Of a stretch of DNA of 64,000 bases, positions 28,740-37,687 are shown piece by piece (the first letter of the stretch is position 1; every line of letters starts with the position of its first letter). The stretch covers positions 17,703-81,702 of the forward strand of contig NZ_JAPDNT010000019.1 of NCBI RefSeq assembly GCF_025989185.1, read 5' to 3'. The translations under genes were made by a program, and so were the position numbers. The notes under the pieces were generated by a model that ran no database searches, had not been told where the DNA came from, and was given only the letters and a program-made list of their open reading frames with translations. This DNA comes from Limobrevibacterium gyesilva. Its GTDB lineage: Bacteria; Pseudomonadota; Alphaproteobacteria; Acetobacterales; Acetobacteraceae.

Positions 28740-29653
28740 CTGCGCTTCCCCTGACCGTGATCGGCGGCTTCCTCGGGGCCGGCAAGACCACGCTGGTGAA
28801 CCACCTGCTGCGCACCGCCACACGCCGCTACGGCGTGCTGGTCAACGATTTCGGTGCCGTCAACATCGACGCGGAACTGATCGCGGCCCGCGACGGCGCC
28901 AGCATCGCGCTGGCCAATGGCTGCGTGTGCTGCAGCCTGGGCGAGGATCTCGGCGACGGGCTCGACATGCTGGCCGCGCGCGACCCGAAGCCCGAGCACG
29001 TCATCGTCGAGGCGAGCGGCGTGTCCGACCCCTGGCGAATCGCGCAGCTCGCCTTGATCGAGCCGGGTTTCGCACTGGAACCGCTGATCGTGATGGCCGA
29101 TGCCGGCGCCATCCTGGGCCAGCTGGCCGATCGCTGGGTGGCCGACACGGTCGAGCGGCAACTGGCCTTCGCCGAGCTGGTGGTGCTGAACAAATGCGAC
29201 ATGGCGGCCGACCTCGCCGCCGTCGCTGCCGCGATCGCCCGCATCCGGCCGGAGGCAAGGCTGGTCCGCACCGAGCACGCGCGCCTGCCGGAATCGGCCT
29301 TGCGGTTCCAGGTTGCGGCGCGCGCCCCGGCCAACCGCCTGCAGGCGGACGCGCCGCCGCACGATTTCCCCACCTGGCACTGGCGTTGCCCGGGCCCGCT
29401 GGACCGGGAGCGGCTGCGTGCCGTGCTGGAGGCGCTGCCGCGCACGGTGCTGCGGGTGAAGGGCTTCTGCGAACTTGGCGATGCGCGCGAGCCCTATCTG
29501 CTGCAATACGCCGCCGAACGCTGGGCGTTCACGCGCTGCGACACGCCCGCCGCATCCGGCTTCGTGGTGATCGGCACGCCGGACATGCCGGATGCCGCCA
29601 CGCTGGATGCGCTGTTCTCCCAGGCGCTGCCGCAGCCCGCGAGCGCCCGCTGA
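28736..29653 (+). CDS. G3E-family GTPase (COG0523, CobW/YjiA-like)
   Basis: Metal-chaperone-type GTPase, 305 residues. The P-loop GGFLGAGKTT begins at residue 11, the metal motif CVCC follows near residue 64 (GCVCCSLGEDL), and the guanine motif NKCD is near residue 155. A CobW C-terminal domain (VLRVKGFCELGDAREPYLLQYAA) closes the protein. Such proteins deliver Zn, Co or Fe to client enzymes. The start ATG overlaps the stop of the upstream amidohydrolase remnant, which may originally have been the metal-dependent client. Confidence 0.87.
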   Translation: MTALPLTVIGGFLGAGKTTLVNHLLRTATRRYGVLVNDFGAVNIDAELIAARDGASIALANGCVCCSLGEDLGDGLDMLAARDPKPEHVIVEASGVSDPWRIAQLALIEPGFALEPLIVMADAGAILGQLADRWVADTVERQLAFAELVVLNKCDMAADLAAVAAAIARIRPEARLVRTEHARLPESALRFQVAARAPANRLQADAPPHDFPTWHWRCPGPLDRERLRAVLEALPRTVLRVKGFCELGDAREPYLLQYAAERWAFTRCDTPAASGFVVIGTPDMPDAATLDALFSQALPQPASAR

Positions 29654-30402
29654 ACGCCAGCGCCCTGTCGCCGTCGCAATGGGCATGGGCGGCGGCGGCG
29701 ATCCTGTTCGCGGCAGCGCTGCGCGGGTTCACCGGCTTCGGTTTTGCCCTCGCCGCGGTGCCGCTGGCCAGCCTGGTGCTGCCGCCGCAGACCGCGGTGG
29801 TAACCACGCTGCTGCTGCAGGCGGCCATCGGCCTGCGCGATTGCGTGGCCGAGCGTTATCGCTGCGACTGGCGCGCCGTGATGCGACTGACCCTGGGCAG
29901 CATCGGCGGCACGCCGCTGGGGGTGCTGGCACTGACGGTCCTGCCGTTGCCGATGGTGCGCCTCGCTTTGGGCGCGTTGGTCGCGGTCGCAGTGGCCGTG
30001 AGCTGGCGCCCGCCCCGGCAACAGGGCCGCCCGGCCGGGCGCTGGGCGCTGCTGGCCGGATTCGGCTCGGGCGTCTGCAACGGGCTCGCGGCGATGTCCG
30101 GGCCGCCGGCGATCGTCTATTTCCTGATCTTCGAGCCGAGCCGCGCGGTGATGCGCAGCACCCTGATGGCGTATTTCCCGCTCGCGGCGCTGTTCGCCAT
30201 CCCCCCGGTCGCCGTCGCGGGGTTGCTGAACTGGCAGGTGGTGATGCTGGCCGCCATGGGCCTGCCGCTGATGCTGGCGGGTGGCTGGGCCGGCGCCTGG
30301 ATGTTCCATCGTGCCGGCCATCGTTCCTATCGCGCCGCCGCCACCGCCGCGTTGCTGTTCACCGCCCTGGCCAGTATCGGCAAGGGATTGGCGGGGCTGT
30401 AG
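29650..30402 (+). CDS. TauE/SafE-family permease (probable CTG start)
   Basis: Sulfite exporter TauE/SafE-like membrane protein, 250 residues with about eight helices. The N-terminal helix LRGFTGFGFALAAVPLASLV and the mid-protein GFGSGVCNGLAAMSGPP are family hallmarks. The frame has no ATG, GTG or TTG before the first helix; the first GTG, at about 29758, would delete it. CTG at 29650 overlaps the GTPase stop as CTGA and gives LNASALSPSQWAWAAAA, a normal family N-terminus. The start is inferred. The role is export or import of a small organic or sulfur anion. Confidence 0.75.
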   Translation: MNASALSPSQWAWAAAAILFAAALRGFTGFGFALAAVPLASLVLPPQTAVVTTLLLQAAIGLRDCVAERYRCDWRAVMRLTLGSIGGTPLGVLALTVLPLPMVRLALGALVAVAVAVSWRPPRQQGRPAGRWALLAGFGSGVCNGLAAMSGPPAIVYFLIFEPSRAVMRSTLMAYFPLAALFAIPPVAVAGLLNWQVVMLAAMGLPLMLAGGWAGAWMFHRAGHRSYRAAATAALLFTALASIGKGLAGL

Positions 30403-30482
30403 CTGCGCGCCCGAATGGGACTTCCGCCGCAGCCTTGCCAGGGACATGATCGTGGTATCGTAGAAGCCGCAGGAGACACCGC

Positions 30483-31307
30483 ATGAACGACGCGCCGCAA
30501 CCAGTTCCATCGCCCGGCGCTGCCGCGCTCGGCGCCAAGGATCTGGCCGGGCTGGCCGAGCAGCTCACGCAGTTGCTGCGTCTGCGCACGCTGCCGATCG
30601 GCATGAAGCTGTTCGCCGATCTGGAGGAGATGGCCAGGGTCCCGGGCCTGCGGCGTCCGGCCGAGGGAAAGAAATTCTCCACCTGCCAGCTTGTCACCCA
30701 TGCCCGCATCGCCGGCATCACGCTGGGCATCACCCACGACAACGTGCCGGGATTCTCGAATTGCGGCGGCGTGATCGGGCTGAACGAGCCCTCCGAGCTG
30801 TACCTCTCCGGCCGCAAGATGGAAGGCGTCTGGTTCGAGAACCTCGAGGCGTCGGCGGCGCATCAGGCGCAGATGCCGCGGGTTCCGGCCGGCACATATC
30901 ATGGGCTGGTGGTTTCGCCGCTGCGCAGCGCGCGGCTGGACCCGCCGGATATCTGCCTGTTCTACGCCAATCCCGCGCAGATGATCCTGTTCATCAACGG
31001 GCTGCAGTACAAGACCTATCGCCGCTACGATTTCAGCATCACCGGCGAAAGCGCCTGTGCCGACAGCTGGGGCCGCGCGCTGAAGACGCAGGAGGTCTGC
31101 CTGTCCATTCCCTGCTTCGCCGAGCGACGCTACGGCGGCGTCGCCGACGACGAGATGCTCATGGCGCTGCCGCCGGCCGAGTTGGCGCGCGCCGTCGAGG
31201 GGCTTCAGGGCCTGTCCAAGTCGGGCCTGCGCTATCCCATCATGCCCTATGGCCCGCAGGCGGACCCGGCCGACGGCATGGCACGGAGCTACGCCGGCAA
31301 AAGCTGA
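30483..31307 (+). CDS. DUF169-family protein
   Basis: A 274-residue protein of the DUF169 family, function unknown. Typical parts are LPIGMKLF near residue 40, KKFSTCQLVTHAR, and the Cys-containing SACADSW...EVCLSIPC region near residues 190-212. The conserved cysteines suggest metal or cluster binding, which is inference. The start ATG 30483 has GCAGGAG at a good distance. It lies 30 bp before a TauD-like dioxygenase gene and after a TauE-like permease, so a shared role in small-acid metabolism is possible. Confidence 0.78.
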   Translation: MNDAPQPVPSPGAAALGAKDLAGLAEQLTQLLRLRTLPIGMKLFADLEEMARVPGLRRPAEGKKFSTCQLVTHARIAGITLGITHDNVPGFSNCGGVIGLNEPSELYLSGRKMEGVWFENLEASAAHQAQMPRVPAGTYHGLVVSPLRSARLDPPDICLFYANPAQMILFINGLQYKTYRRYDFSITGESACADSWGRALKTQEVCLSIPCFAERRYGGVADDEMLMALPPAELARAVEGLQGLSKSGLRYPIMPYGPQADPADGMARSYAGKS

Positions 31308-31337
31308 GACGGCAGGGTGCGGAGGGCGAGAGCGGCC

Positions 31338-32228
31338 ATGGACATCCGGCATATCGGACCATGCAACGGCGAATTCGCGTTCGTCGGCGAAGTCGGCGGC
31401 ATCGACCTGCGCACCCCGCTCGCGCCCGACACGGCCGCGGCGATCGAGGCGGGGATGGACCGCTACGCCATCCTGGTCTTCCACGACCAGCACGTCACAG
31501 ACGCGCAGCAGGTGGCATTCAGCCTGAATTTCGGCGCGCTGGAGCCGTCGCTCGCCAACGTCACCAAGCCGCAGGACCGGCGGCTGGAACTGAACATCGC
31601 CGACATCTCCAACCTCGACAAAAACAACAGGCTGCTGGGGCGTGACGACAAGCGGCGCATGTTCAACCTGGGCAACATGCTCTGGCACTCCGACAGCTCG
31701 TTCAAGGCGACGCCGGCGAAGTATTCGCTGCTGTCCGCCCGCGCGGTGCCGGCCAAAGGCGGCGAGACGCAGTTCGCCGACATGCGCGCGGCCTATGCCG
31801 CGTTCCCCGACGACATCAAGGCGCAGATCGAGGACCTGATCACCGAACATTCGCTGCTGTATTCGCGCAGCCTGCTCGGCTTCGCCGCGTTCGACGACGA
31901 GGAGCGCCGCGCCTTCGCCCCGGTGCTGCAGCGCCTGGTGCGCCGCCATCCCGTCACCGGCCGGAGGTCCGCCTTCCTGTCGTCGCATATCGGCACCATC
32001 GTCGGCTGGCCGGTGCCGGAAGCGCGCGCGCTGATCCGCGACCTCGTGGAGATGGCCACGCAGCCCCAGTTCGTGCACACGCATCACTGGCGCGCCGGCG
32101 ACCTGGTGATGTGGGACAACCGCGTGACCATGCACCGCGCGCGCCGCTACAACGACACCGGCGAGGTGCGGGACATGCGCCGCACCACCGTCGAAGGCAC
32201 GCCCACGGTGGTGCCGCAAGCGGCGTAG
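31338..32228 (+). CDS. TauD/TfdA-family Fe(II)/2-oxoglutarate dioxygenase
   Basis: Non-haem iron dioxygenase, 296 residues. The facial triad is visible: H117 and D119 in LWHSDSSF, and H266 in VTMHRARRYNDTG. A downstream arginine in MRRTT would bind 2-oxoglutarate. The N-terminal GEVGGIDLRTPLAPDT is standard for the TfdA/TauD group, which hydroxylates substrates such as taurine or phenoxyacetates. ATG 31338 gives the family N-terminus MDIRHIGPCNGEFAFVGEVG. It ends 7 bp from a convergent peptidase gene. Confidence 0.87.
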   Translation: MDIRHIGPCNGEFAFVGEVGGIDLRTPLAPDTAAAIEAGMDRYAILVFHDQHVTDAQQVAFSLNFGALEPSLANVTKPQDRRLELNIADISNLDKNNRLLGRDDKRRMFNLGNMLWHSDSSFKATPAKYSLLSARAVPAKGGETQFADMRAAYAAFPDDIKAQIEDLITEHSLLYSRSLLGFAAFDDEERRAFAPVLQRLVRRHPVTGRRSAFLSSHIGTIVGWPVPEARALIRDLVEMATQPQFVHTHHWRAGDLVMWDNRVTMHRARRYNDTGEVRDMRRTTVEGTPTVVPQAA

Positions 32229-32235
32229 TGCGGCC

Positions 32236-33225
32236 TCAGCCGAACCGATCCTTCCAGGACGCCAGCGCGCCGGCATAGGGCAGCGCCGTCGCCTCGTAGA
32301 CGCCACGGGCGATGGCGCGCGCCATGACCAGCGTGGCGGTATGGCCAATCTCCGTGAGGTCGTGGTCGGGATCGGCGAGCGGCCGCCGCCCGGTGGCCGC
32401 GGCGAACATGGTGTCGCCGTCCATTGGCGCGTGCGCGGGCAGGATGGCGCGGGCCAGACCGTCATTGGCCATGATCGCCAACCGCTTGGCCTGGGCCTTG
32501 GTCAGCACGGCATCGGTCGCAACCAGGCAGATCGTCGTCGCCGGCACGGGCGCACCCTTCACCCGCATCGCCAGATCCGCTGGCGGAATGGCGGCGGGCC
32601 AGCCGCGCCCGCCGAACTCGCCATCGACCTCATAGGGCGCCGACCAGAAATGCGCGCTGTCGCCGATGGTGGGCGCGCCGAGCGCATTCACCGCGGTGAT
32701 GGCGGCCACGATATGCCCGGTGCGCGCCACGGCGCTGGCCGATCCGAGCCCGCCTTTCACGGTTGCGGTCGTCGCACCCGTGCCGGCGCCCACCGTGCCC
32801 AGGGCGAACGCGCCATGGCCGGCCGCGCCCGTGGCCTCGTAGCCGAGGTCGCGATACGGCGAGAACGTGCCCCAGTCCTTGTTCCCGCCATTGAGCAGGT
32901 CGAAGATGATCGCCTGCGGCACGATCGGCACGCGCATGCCGCGGATGTCGAGGCCGCGCCCCTGCGCGCGCAAGGCCGCCTGGACGCCGCCCGCCGCATC
33001 CAGGCCGAACACCGATCCGCCCGACAGCACGATCGCGTCGACGCGTTGCACGGACATCTCCGGCTCCAGCAGCGTGGTGTCGCGGCTGCCGGGCGCGCCG
33101 CCGAGCGTGACGGCGGAGGCCGTCGCCGGTTCGTCGAACACGATGGCGGTGACGCCGGAGCCCAGCGCCAGATCGGTGGCGTGCCCGACGGCGATGCCGG
33201 GAATGTCGGTCAGAAGGTTGCGCAT
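32236..33225 (-). CDS. P1-family (DmpA-like) peptidase/amidase
   Basis: Self-processing N-terminal nucleophile hydrolase of the DmpA/P1 family, 329 residues. Its start LLTDIPGIAVGHATDLALGSGVT is the family signature, followed by LSGGSVFGLDAAGGVQAAL. The autocleavage nucleophile should be in the region before VATDAVLTKAQAKRLAIMANDG, probably PVPATTICLV (a Thr). DmpA releases N-terminal D/L amino acids; some relatives hydrolyse beta-peptides. ATG 33225 is preferred over upstream in-frame codons because the signature begins at once. Confidence 0.84.
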   Translation of the reverse strand: MRNLLTDIPGIAVGHATDLALGSGVTAIVFDEPATASAVTLGGAPGSRDTTLLEPEMSVQRVDAIVLSGGSVFGLDAAGGVQAALRAQGRGLDIRGMRVPIVPQAIIFDLLNGGNKDWGTFSPYRDLGYEATGAAGHGAFALGTVGAGTGATTATVKGGLGSASAVARTGHIVAAITAVNALGAPTIGDSAHFWSAPYEVDGEFGGRGWPAAIPPADLAMRVKGAPVPATTICLVATDAVLTKAQAKRLAIMANDGLARAILPAHAPMDGDTMFAAATGRRPLADPDHDLTEIGHTATLVMARAIARGVYEATALPYAGALASWKDRFG

Positions 33226-33423
33226 CACGTGCTGTGTCTCCGTCTCGCTGGCGTGATGGTAGAGGGCCCGCGGCCGGCCTGCAAAGCGGCGGGGCGCGGG
33301 CAGAATGCGACCGGCCAGCCACAAACACGCGAGGCCGCGCCCACCATGCGCGCGGTGATTGATGGATGCGCGTCCGCCTCGGCATACTGGAAATTTCCAC
33401 GACGTGGACAGGGGGATTGTGAC

Positions 33424-33858
33424 ATGGGTTCCCGTTCCGTACGCGACGTGATCCAGAACCAGACCGTCCTGACCCTGAAGCCCGGCACGTCCGTTCGCGT
33501 GGCGGCCCGGGCGATGGCGCGCTACAAGGTCGGCTCGGTCATGGTGGTCGAGGGCAAGCACCTGGTCGGCATCTTCACCGAACGCGATGCGCTGTTCCGC
33601 GTGCTGGCGGCAAGTCTCGACCCGGAGGCCACCACACTGGCCGCCGTCATGACGCACGACGTGACCACCATCGCCGCCGACCGCCTGGTGGTGCACGCGC
33701 TGCATCTGATGAACGACAACGGCTTCCGCCACGTCCCCGTGGTCGAAGACGGCGTGCCGATCGGCATGATCTCGATCCGCGACGCCCTCGGCACCGAGCT
33801 TGTCGCCTTCGAGCGGGAGGTGCGGCTGAAGCAGGACCTGACCGAAGGCATCCGCTGA
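33424..33858 (+). CDS. Tandem CBS-domain protein
   Basis: A 144-residue protein with two CBS domains: residues about 5-65 (VRVAARAMARYKVGSVMVVEGKHLVGIFTERD pattern) and 72-130 (MNDNGFRHVPVVEDGVPIGM). CBS pairs bind adenosine nucleotides and act as energy or redox sensors. There is no attached effector domain, so it probably acts on a partner protein. It stands alone with a roughly 200-bp upstream region shared with the divergent peptidase gene. Confidence 0.87.
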   Translation: MGSRSVRDVIQNQTVLTLKPGTSVRVAARAMARYKVGSVMVVEGKHLVGIFTERDALFRVLAASLDPEATTLAAVMTHDVTTIAADRLVVHALHLMNDNGFRHVPVVEDGVPIGMISIRDALGTELVAFEREVRLKQDLTEGIR

Positions 33859-33897
33859 CCGACGCCTCTCGGGCGAGACCGGCGGCGGGTTTGCGGC

Positions 33898-34230
33898 CTA
33901 CGCCAGCGCCAGCATCAGGACTCCCGCCGTGATCAGCCCGATGGCGCCGAGATGCATCACCGTCAGCGGCTCTTGGAAGGCGTAGTGCCCGATGAGCGCG
34001 GCCGCGACATACGACACGGCGGTGAACGGCAGTGCCACCGACATCGGGATGCGCCGCAGCGCGACGATGTAGAGCATGGCCGCGCCGCCGTACAGCGCCA
34101 GCCCCAGTATGGTGCGCCAGTCCAGCAATTGCGCGATGAAGTCAGGGGCGGCGCTGCCGGCCTTCAGCAGGGTCTGGCCGGCCATGCTCGTCGCGATGGC
34201 CGCCGCCAGCACGGCCCAGAAGGCGGTCAT
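33898..34230 (-). CDS. Small SMR/EamA-like membrane protein (ArnE/F-type flippase candidate)
   Basis: A 110-residue, four-helix membrane protein of the small multidrug resistance/EamA superfamily. The end of helix 4 (LGAIGLITAGVLMLALA) and YIVALRRIPMSVALPF are typical. Single-domain proteins like this beside a GT2 glycosyltransferase often flip undecaprenyl-phosphate sugars (ArnE/ArnF-like). That role is inferred from context: its start overlaps the GT2 stop (ATGA, 34227-34230). A multidrug-exporter role is the alternative. Confidence 0.72.
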   Translation of the reverse strand: MTAFWAVLAAAIATSMAGQTLLKAGSAAPDFIAQLLDWRTILGLALYGGAAMLYIVALRRIPMSVALPFTAVSYVAAALIGHYAFQEPLTVMHLGAIGLITAGVLMLALA

Positions 34231-35261
34231 GCGGCTTCGGTCTGCCGCGGCGCCGCGGCCTCGCTGCGCTCCACCAGCCGCACCGTGCCCTGCGGCTTGC
34301 CGTTGGCCGACAGGAAGGTGCGGCCGATATATTCGCCCATCACGCCCAGGATCATCGACTGCACGCCGGCCACCAGCAAAATCACCGTCATGGTCGAGGC
34401 CCAGCCGGACGGGGTGTCATGGCTGAACAGCGCCTCGAAGATGGTGGCGGCGGCGCCGATCGTGCCAAGCAACGCCATCGCGGCGCCCGCCAGCATGGCC
34501 AGCCGCAGCGGCGCCAGCGAGAAGCTGGTGGCGAGGTTCAGCCAGAGCCGGATCAGCCGGACCAGCGTGTAGTTCGACCGCCCCTCGGCACGCGGCAGGT
34601 GGCGCACCTGGATGCTGTCGATGCGTTGCGTCACCTGCATGATCAGCCCGTCGACATACGGGTAGGGGCCGCGGTAGCGGGTGACGCTGCGCACCACCAG
34701 GGCCGACATGCAGCGGAACGACGAGAGGTACAGCCCGCGCGGCTTGTCCAGCAGCCAGTCGGCCACGCGGTTGGCGAAGCGGCTGCCCAGGTTGCGCCAG
34801 GCCGCATGCTTCTTCTCGGCGTAGCGGGTGTAGACCACGTCCCAGCCGCCCAGCCGGGCATGGTCGTACAGCCGCGTCACCTCCTCCGGCGGGTTCTGCA
34901 GGTCGTCGTCCATGGTGATGACGTATGACCCCCGTGCATGCCGCAGGCCGGTCATCACCGCGTTATGCTCGCCGTAGTTGCGGGCATGCTCGATGTAGAC
35001 GACAGGGATCGACGCGGTGCGCACGATGGCGTGGCACACCTCGGCCGAATTGTCCGGGCTGCCGTCGTTGACGAGGATCACCTCCAGCCCGCCTTCGGGG
35101 GAGAGCCGGGACAGCGCTTCCACCAGCAGGCCGACCGTGGCGGCGCCACGATAGACCGGCACGACGATGGACAGCCCGAGGGGCGGCTGGCCGGTCGGGG
35201 CGGCCCCGATCACGGTGGCGAGGGGCGGCGTGGGTGGCATGGAACGGTCGTCCTCGATCAT
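34227..35261 (-). CDS. GT2-family glycosyltransferase (ArnC/dolichol-phosphate sugar synthase-like)
   Basis: A 344-residue enzyme. The GT-A domain starts with LSIVVPVYRGAATVGLLVEAL, has the nucleotide-sugar Asp in VNDGSPDNS and the DDD motif in VITMDDDLQNPPEE. Two C-terminal membrane helices (residues about 255-300) are as in ArnC/GtrB, which load a sugar onto undecaprenyl phosphate at the cytoplasmic face. It is the middle gene of a methyltransferase-GT2-SMR operon with 4-bp overlaps on both sides. The sugar is unknown. Confidence 0.87.
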   Translation of the reverse strand: MIEDDRSMPPTPPLATVIGAAPTGQPPLGLSIVVPVYRGAATVGLLVEALSRLSPEGGLEVILVNDGSPDNSAEVCHAIVRTASIPVVYIEHARNYGEHNAVMTGLRHARGSYVITMDDDLQNPPEEVTRLYDHARLGGWDVVYTRYAEKKHAAWRNLGSRFANRVADWLLDKPRGLYLSSFRCMSALVVRSVTRYRGPYPYVDGLIMQVTQRIDSIQVRHLPRAEGRSNYTLVRLIRLWLNLATSFSLAPLRLAMLAGAAMALLGTIGAAATIFEALFSHDTPSGWASTMTVILLVAGVQSMILGVMGEYIGRTFLSANGKPQGTVRLVERSEAAAPRQTEAA

Positions 35262-35974
35262 GGTCTGGCAGCGATGGCGAGCACCGACCCGCCGGCCGGC
35301 ATGGGGAAGGGCAGTCGCCGCTCAAGCGCGGTGATGCCGTGAAATGTGGCATCCAGCCATGGCGGAAAAGGGGCGACGTCGGAGGCCGCGTCGGCGCCGC
35401 GCGCCAGCAGCTTGCGCTGCGCCACCATCAACGGCAGCAGCAGCGCGTTCCAGTAGCGGGTACGGATGCGGGTGAAGCCGGCCGCTTCCAGGGCCGCGCG
35501 GAGCTGGCCGGCGCTGTGGCGGCGGACATTGTGCACGCGCCGGTCATGCGCCGACAGCAGCCAGGTGAAGGCCGGCATGTTCACCACCAGCCGCCCGCCG
35601 GGGCGCAGCACGCGATGCAGCTCCGCCAATGCGGCCTGCGGGTCCACGGCCGCGTGGCACAGCACGTCGGCGGTCACGGCGGCATCGAAGCAGCCGCCGG
35701 CGAAGGGCAGGGCATTGACGCTGCCGCGCGCCACCGGGGCGCCGGATTTCTGCGCCGCGCGGACCGCCGCCAGCGCTGACCATTCCAGCCCGAAAAGCTC
35801 CAGGCCGGGCGCGCGCCGGTGCAGTGCCGCCAGAAGCCCGCCGGTGCCGCAGCCGGCATCCAGCACCCGCCCGGTGATGCCCGCCAGCGAGTCGGCCAGG
35901 CGCGCATGCAGGGCGCGATACCACCACATCCGCTGCTCGGCCTGGTCCATCAGGGCGTATTCTGCCGGCTCCAT
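35258..35974 (-). CDS. SAM-dependent class I methyltransferase
   Basis: A 238-residue methyltransferase. The SAM-binding motif VLDAGCGTGGLLAAL begins near residue 36, motif II is in FDAAVTADVLCHA, and LRPGGRLVVNMPAF is the usual post-motif. The frame is open upstream, but ATG 35974 (MEPAEYALMDQAEQRMWWYR) gives the natural start, as these sugar/lipid-linked methyltransferases often begin with an ExxMWWYR-like segment. It is the first gene of the operon with the GT2 and SMR-like genes. The acceptor is probably a glycan or lipid intermediate. Confidence 0.84.
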   Translation of the reverse strand: MEPAEYALMDQAEQRMWWYRALHARLADSLAGITGRVLDAGCGTGGLLAALHRRAPGLELFGLEWSALAAVRAAQKSGAPVARGSVNALPFAGGCFDAAVTADVLCHAAVDPQAALAELHRVLRPGGRLVVNMPAFTWLLSAHDRRVHNVRRHSAGQLRAALEAAGFTRIRTRYWNALLLPLMVAQRKLLARGADAASDVAPFPPWLDATFHGITALERRLPFPMPAGGSVLAIAARP

Positions 35975-36058
35975 GGGCGATGTTTGACACGATTTTCCGT
36001 GCCGGCCGCAATGCCGGTGCTGTGCCGTCTTGCGCCATGGCGATGTGCGCGGCACAGA

Positions 36059-37687
36059 ATGGGCGGAATGCGAACCAATCCACATGCGACCGACGCCGCG
36101 TCGCACGCCATGCCCGGCCTGCTGCGGCAACGGCTGCGCCTGGCTGTCTGGGCGACCGGCCGCCTGCTGCCGGCGCTGCTGCCGCCGCTGCTGTTCATCC
36201 CCTTCGTGCTGGCGCCGCCGCTGAACCACGACGTAGCGGCGGTGCTGAGCTTCAGCGAGCGTTGGTTCGCCGGCGAGCGCATGTATGTCGACCTGATCGA
36301 CGTCAACCCGCCGCTGATCTACGTGCTGAACCTGATCCCCGCGGCGCTGGAGGCGGCCACTGGCCTGGATGGCGTGCGGTGCCTGCAGCTTTGCGTCGTG
36401 GCGCTCGGCCTGCTTGCCTGGGGGCTGGCCCTGCGGGTCCGCGTCCGTGCTTCCGAAGGCCTGGCGGAGCGCGCGTTCCTGGACGTGCTGCCGGGCCTGT
36501 TCCTGTTCGGCGCCGGCTACGATTTCGGCCAGCGCGAGCATCTGATGGCGGTGGCGGCGCTGCCATATGTGCTGGCCGCGGCCGCGCGCCAGCGGGGCCG
36601 GCGGCCCCGGCTGGATGTGGCGGTGGCCGCGCTGGCCGCGGTGGGGTTCGCGCTGAAGCCGCATTTCCTGGCCGTGCCCGCCCTGATCGAGCTGGCCGTG
36701 CTGGCCGGCCGCGGTCTGGCCGGCCGGCGCCATGCCGTGCGCGCCGTCCTGCACGACCCCGTGCCCTGGACGATGGCCGTGGTGTGGGCGGCCTATCTGC
36801 TGTCGCTGCCGCTGCTGTTCCCGGACTACCTGAACGTGGTCGTGCCGCTGGTCTGGGACTACTACCTCGACCTCGGCGAGACCACGATGTGGAGTGTGCT
36901 GCTGAAGCCGCGCATGGCCACGGTGGTGTGCCTGCTGGCGCCGATGGTCTGGATCACCGTGCGGTTCAGGCTGCAGGCCGAACAGGGCCTGCCGCGGATG
37001 CTCTGCCTGGCGGCCCTGGGGGCGCTCGCCTCTGCCGTCGCGCAGCACAAGGGCTGGTCGTACCACATCGTGCCGATCGAGCTGTTCACCTGCGCCCTCG
37101 GCGCCGTGCTGACGGCGCGGTGGCTGGACGGGCTGCGTGTGGTCTCCGACCGCATGCGCGCGGCCCGCATCGCCGCCGTGCTGGGCGGCCTGTTCCAGCT
37201 CTACGCCATCTCCAACGGCGAGCTGCCGTGGAACCAGCTGACCTATGCGCAGAGCGACGTCGCCGGCCTGACCCGGCTGCTGCAGCAGGAGGCGGAGGGC
37301 GAGCGGGTGCTGGTCCTGTCGCCCGGCATCTCGCCCGTGTTTCCGGCGCTGAACTACGCGCATGCGCGGCTGACCTTGCGCACCATGAACATGTGGCTGC
37401 TCGAAGGCGCCTATCGCGAATGCCTGCCGGACGGCCGGCGCTACCGCGAAGTGTGGGAGATGGGGCGGCCGGAATTCTTCGTCTATCGCACCGTCGCCGA
37501 GGATTTCGCCCGCGCGCCCCCTGCCGTGGTGGTGGTGGACACGTCGCCCGGCATTCCCTGGTGCGGCGAGGAGTTCGACTTCATCGCCTATTTCACCCGC
37601 CACCAACTGTTCGCGCAGGTCTGGTCGCACTACCAGCAGGCTGCGCAATGGGGGCGCTATCGCGTGTTCACGCGCAAGGACGAGTAA
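36059..37687 (+). CDS. Polytopic membrane protein, GT-C glycosyltransferase-like
   Basis: About 542 residues with roughly ten membrane helices and a soluble C-terminal domain from about residue 430. The acidic loop after the first helix (PPLNHDVAAVLSFSERWFAGERMY) followed by DLIDVNPPLIYVLN has the look of the Asp-containing first periplasmic loop of GT-C enzymes such as ArnT/PMT. The assignment is by topology and this loop only. ATG 36059 is used; ATG 36068 is also possible. Divergent from the MT-GT2-SMR operon (84-bp gap), it could transfer the flipped sugar on the periplasmic side. Its stop overlaps the next start (TAATG). Confidence 0.65.
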   Translation: MGGMRTNPHATDAASHAMPGLLRQRLRLAVWATGRLLPALLPPLLFIPFVLAPPLNHDVAAVLSFSERWFAGERMYVDLIDVNPPLIYVLNLIPAALEAATGLDGVRCLQLCVVALGLLAWGLALRVRVRASEGLAERAFLDVLPGLFLFGAGYDFGQREHLMAVAALPYVLAAAARQRGRRPRLDVAVAALAAVGFALKPHFLAVPALIELAVLAGRGLAGRRHAVRAVLHDPVPWTMAVVWAAYLLSLPLLFPDYLNVVVPLVWDYYLDLGETTMWSVLLKPRMATVVCLLAPMVWITVRFRLQAEQGLPRMLCLAALGALASAVAQHKGWSYHIVPIELFTCALGAVLTARWLDGLRVVSDRMRAARIAAVLGGLFQLYAISNGELPWNQLTYAQSDVAGLTRLLQQEAEGERVLVLSPGISPVFPALNYAHARLTLRTMNMWLLEGAYRECLPDGRRYREVWEMGRPEFFVYRTVAEDFARAPPAVVVVDTSPGIPWCGEEFDFIAYFTRHQLFAQVWSHYQQAAQWGRYRVFTRKDE

